Shown here in pieces: positions 61,548-64,000 of a stretch of DNA of 64,000 nucleotides. Under the pieces are notes generated by a model, which was not told the DNA's origin, searched no databases, and saw nothing but the letters and a program-made list of their open reading frames with translations. The stretch comes from UMGS1663 sp963558185 (GTDB lineage: Bacteria > Bacillota > Clostridia > TANB77 > CAG-508), in the NCBI GenBank assembly GCA_963558185.1, contig CAUWFE010000005.1, positions 10,017 to 74,016 of the forward strand, given 5' to 3'. The stretch's first letter is position 1, and every line of letters begins with the position of its first letter. Both the position numbers and the translations under genes were made by a program.

Positions 61548-63938
61548 TTACAACCCATTTTCGTGATTAAAATATGCAGCTTTTGCATATTTTTTTAATT
61601 TATCATAAACAAGAGCATTAATACTACCTGCAGGAAAGTTTCCATTAGAATCAGCCTTGCCAGCTGGAACACCAGTTAAAATTTCAATACCATCATCAAT
61701 ACTAGATATAGCATATATATGGAATAGTCCATTTTTTACAGCATCAATTACTTCATCAGATAAATTTAAATTATTTACATTCTGAACAGGAATCATAACA
61801 CCATGTGATCCATCTAAGCCACGTAATTTACAAATTTGAAAGAAACCTTCAATTTTATCATTTACTCCTCCAATAGGTTGAACTTCACCTTTTTGGTTTA
61901 CAGAACCAGTAACTGCAATAGATTGATTAATTGGAATGCCAGATAAACTAGATAAAATAGCATATAATTCTGTACTAGAAGCACTATCACCATCTACTCC
62001 GTTATATAATTGCTCAAAACAAATACTAGCAGTAAGTGAAAGAGGGAAGTTTTGAGCGAATTTTTCACCTAAATATCCAGAGAGAATTAACACACCCTTA
62101 GAATGCGAAGAACCAGAAAGTTCAACTTCTCTTTCAACATTGATAATTCCGTTTTTACCAACATATGTGTTAGCGGTTATTTTTACAGGTTTTCCAAAAG
62201 TATAATCACCTATAGTCATAACTGTAAGACCATTAATTTGACCAACTAAAAAACCTGAGGTATCAATTAGTAATGTATTATCTTTTATCATTTCTAAATA
62301 TTTGGAATCATATTTTTTTACTCTATCAATTCTTTCACGTAATGCTAAATCTACAAATTCTGCAGTTACTACTTTTTTTCGATGCATTGATGCCCATGTT
62401 GCAGCTTCTGCAACAACTTGTGATAAATCATTAAATTTTGTAGAGATTTTATCATGAGATTCAGCAAGTTTACAAGAATAGTCAATAACTTTAGCAACAG
62501 CACCTTTATCTAAAGGTGGTAATTCTTCTTGTTCGCAAAAACCATGAATAAAACGTGCAATTTTATTTAAATTTTCTAAATTTCTAGGTGCATCATCTTC
62601 AAATTCAGCTTTTATTTTAAACAATTTTCTAAAATCTTGATCCATCATCAATAGACCTTGATAAATATTTTCACTTCCAATTAAAATAACTTTAATGTCA
62701 AGAGGTATAGGTTCAGGTTTTAAAGATACCATAACCATTGATGAACGTTGGTCAACAGCATTTTCAATACCTATTTCTTGTACACGTAAGGCTTTTTTTA
62801 AGGCCTCATAACATATACTGTTAGAAATTAAATCATCAGCCTGAAATATAATATATCCACCATTTGCCATTTGAAGTAAACCAGGTTTTAACATAGTATG
62901 GTCAGTTTTTAATGCACCATAATAATTTTCATATTCTAACATACCAAAAATATTGTGATAAGAATAGTTAGAATCCATTATTACAGGAGCACCTTCTAAT
63001 TTACTATTATCAATAAATAAATTAACTCTATAATTTAACCATGGTCTGTGTTGTTCATGAGGATTAGTAGGTTGTGACTTTTCATCAGCAATAAAATATG
63101 GAATATTTTTTAAAATATCAGCTTTTATATCATTTAAAAATTTGTTTACTTTTTTATTTCTCTTATATTTTGCTTTAATAGAGTTTATATGAGTATTCAC
63201 TGTAAGTAAAGCAATATTTGATTGCCATTCTTCAATTTTTTTATCAGAAGCCTTTTCAATTTCTTTGATTTGACTAATAACTTCCATAACTTGTTGTTGA
63301 ACAATATTAGATTTATCTTCATATTCTTGCTTTATTTTAGGATCGAGTTTATCAAATTCTTCTTCTTCTAATGGCTTTCCATTCATAATTGGCATCATAT
63401 AAATTCCATTTTGAGCAGATTTTACTTGAAAGCCATATTTATTAGATTCTTGATTTAATTTTGCAAGAAGTAGAGTTCTTTTTTCTTCAAATTCTTGTTT
63501 TATAATTGTTTTTTCTTTTTCAAAGTCTTCATTATTAAAAGTTTTAATAATATCTGAGCGGATATCTTTTATAAAATTATCCATATCTTCTTTAAATTCT
63601 TTCCCTTGTCCAGCAGTAAATGGTACAGCAACTGGTTCATTAGGAACATCAAAATTGTAGATATAACACCAATCTTGAGGAATTTTTTTCTTTTTAGCAT
63701 AATTAGTTAAATAATTTTTTGCATACATTGTTTTTCCTACACCACTAGGTCCTTCAAGATATATGTTATATCCTTTAGCATTTACATTAATTCCGAACTC
63801 AAAAGCTTTAATTCCTCTATCTTGTCCGATACCAGTATTAATTGATTCAATTTCAGAAGTATCCTCAAATTTAAAAACATCTGGGTTACAAGTTACTTTT
63901 AAATCTTTTACAGTTAATTCATAATTATTTCTTTTCAT
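61548..63938 (-). CDS. Lon-family ATP-dependent protease (LonB/LonC-like)
   Basis: A 796-residue protein. Walker A GPSGVGKTMYAKNY lies near residue 65, with a long inserted coiled coil (about 140-270). The Lon proteolytic domain has the catalytic Ser in DGDSASSTELYA and the Lys in GGVNDKIEGFF. No N-terminal LAN domain, so it is not canonical LonA. Such Lon-like AAA proteins (YcbZ type) are common in Clostridia. AAGGAG precedes the ATG. Expected role: degrading damaged or regulatory proteins. Confidence 0.9.
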   Translation of the reverse strand: MKRNNYELTVKDLKVTCNPDVFKFEDTSEIESINTGIGQDRGIKAFEFGINVNAKGYNIYLEGPSGVGKTMYAKNYLTNYAKKKKIPQDWCYIYNFDVPNEPVAVPFTAGQGKEFKEDMDNFIKDIRSDIIKTFNNEDFEKEKTIIKQEFEEKRTLLLAKLNQESNKYGFQVKSAQNGIYMMPIMNGKPLEEEEFDKLDPKIKQEYEDKSNIVQQQVMEVISQIKEIEKASDKKIEEWQSNIALLTVNTHINSIKAKYKRNKKVNKFLNDIKADILKNIPYFIADEKSQPTNPHEQHRPWLNYRVNLFIDNSKLEGAPVIMDSNYSYHNIFGMLEYENYYGALKTDHTMLKPGLLQMANGGYIIFQADDLISNSICYEALKKALRVQEIGIENAVDQRSSMVMVSLKPEPIPLDIKVILIGSENIYQGLLMMDQDFRKLFKIKAEFEDDAPRNLENLNKIARFIHGFCEQEELPPLDKGAVAKVIDYSCKLAESHDKISTKFNDLSQVVAEAATWASMHRKKVVTAEFVDLALRERIDRVKKYDSKYLEMIKDNTLLIDTSGFLVGQINGLTVMTIGDYTFGKPVKITANTYVGKNGIINVEREVELSGSSHSKGVLILSGYLGEKFAQNFPLSLTASICFEQLYNGVDGDSASSTELYAILSSLSGIPINQSIAVTGSVNQKGEVQPIGGVNDKIEGFFQICKLRGLDGSHGVMIPVQNVNNLNLSDEVIDAVKNGLFHIYAISSIDDGIEILTGVPAGKADSNGNFPAGSINALVYDKLKKYAKAAYFNHENGL

Positions 63939-64000
63939 TAGTAGCTCCTTGTATAATATATTTAGGTTTTTAAAAGGTTACCCATAAACCTTAAATCTAT

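Noticed and set aside
1..64000. CRISPR array
   Set aside because: No regularly spaced direct repeats and no cas genes were seen anywhere in the window.

Overview
The window comes from a very AT-rich (mostly well under 30% G+C) Gram-positive bacterium of the class Clostridia (Bacillota). The gene orders trmD-rplS, rpsP-KH-rimM, ylxM-ffh and dnaG-rpoD, the ChW-repeat lysozyme, the CarD regulator and the rubrerythrin all fit. The sporulation genes (dipicolinate synthase subunit A, ylbJ) suggest a spore-forming lineage, probably an anaerobe. I cannot assign a genus from the sequence alone.

Layout. 1-2,250: end of a GH25/ChW lysozyme, then a scrambled patch with a BRO-N gene, a TnpV fragment and repeat debris. 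2,250-20,330: housekeeping genes (hslO-pth-rng; two acyl-CoA synthetases; capA-rimO; feoA/feoB; patatin; rubrerythrin; dut; carD; dnaG-rpoD). 21,187-21,425: tRNA-Met and tRNA-Leu. 21,370-30,675: a 9.25-kb integrative mobilizable element inserted in the 3' end of tRNA-Leu, bounded by 56-bp direct repeats. It carries integrase, excisionase-like and HTH genes, a divergent XRE control region with palindromic operators, a Cys-rich RiPP precursor with a radical SAM/SPASM maturase, a frameshifted methyltransferase, a MobV relaxase with a recognisable oriT beside a dense hairpin array, and a putative nuclease of the DUF6602 type. 30,978-36,296: nudix, birA, ppa, a TPR protein, dpaA, uppP. 36,540-45,587: a complete type IV pilus operon (pilM-N-O-P-like, pilin, pilD, two minor pilins, pilB, pilT, pilC). 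45,614-49,179: ROK kinase, a HipA/CtkA-like kinase and a frame-disrupted pilin fused to a formylglycine-generating-enzyme-like domain. 49,271-50,644: ylbJ and a small partner gene on the minus strand. 51,037-59,890: mfd, an rRNA methyltransferase, DUF4116 repeats, and ylxM-ffh-rpsP-khpA-rimM-trmD-rplS. 60,086-61,506: an AbiE type IV toxin-antitoxin pair. 61,548-63,938: a Lon-family protease.

Most interesting points: (1) the two-gene RiPP cassette, richer in G+C than its surroundings and lying between operon signals inside the mobile element; (2) the oriT plus serial hairpins; (3) an interspersed noncoding element of about 250 bp with 17-bp terminal inverted repeats, present in six copies or fragments, whose end supplies the stop codons of rimO and the ROK kinase; (4) oddities in the pilus system: a prepilin peptidase without the GxGD motif, a pilN with no normal start codon, and a frameshifted pilin-FGE fusion.
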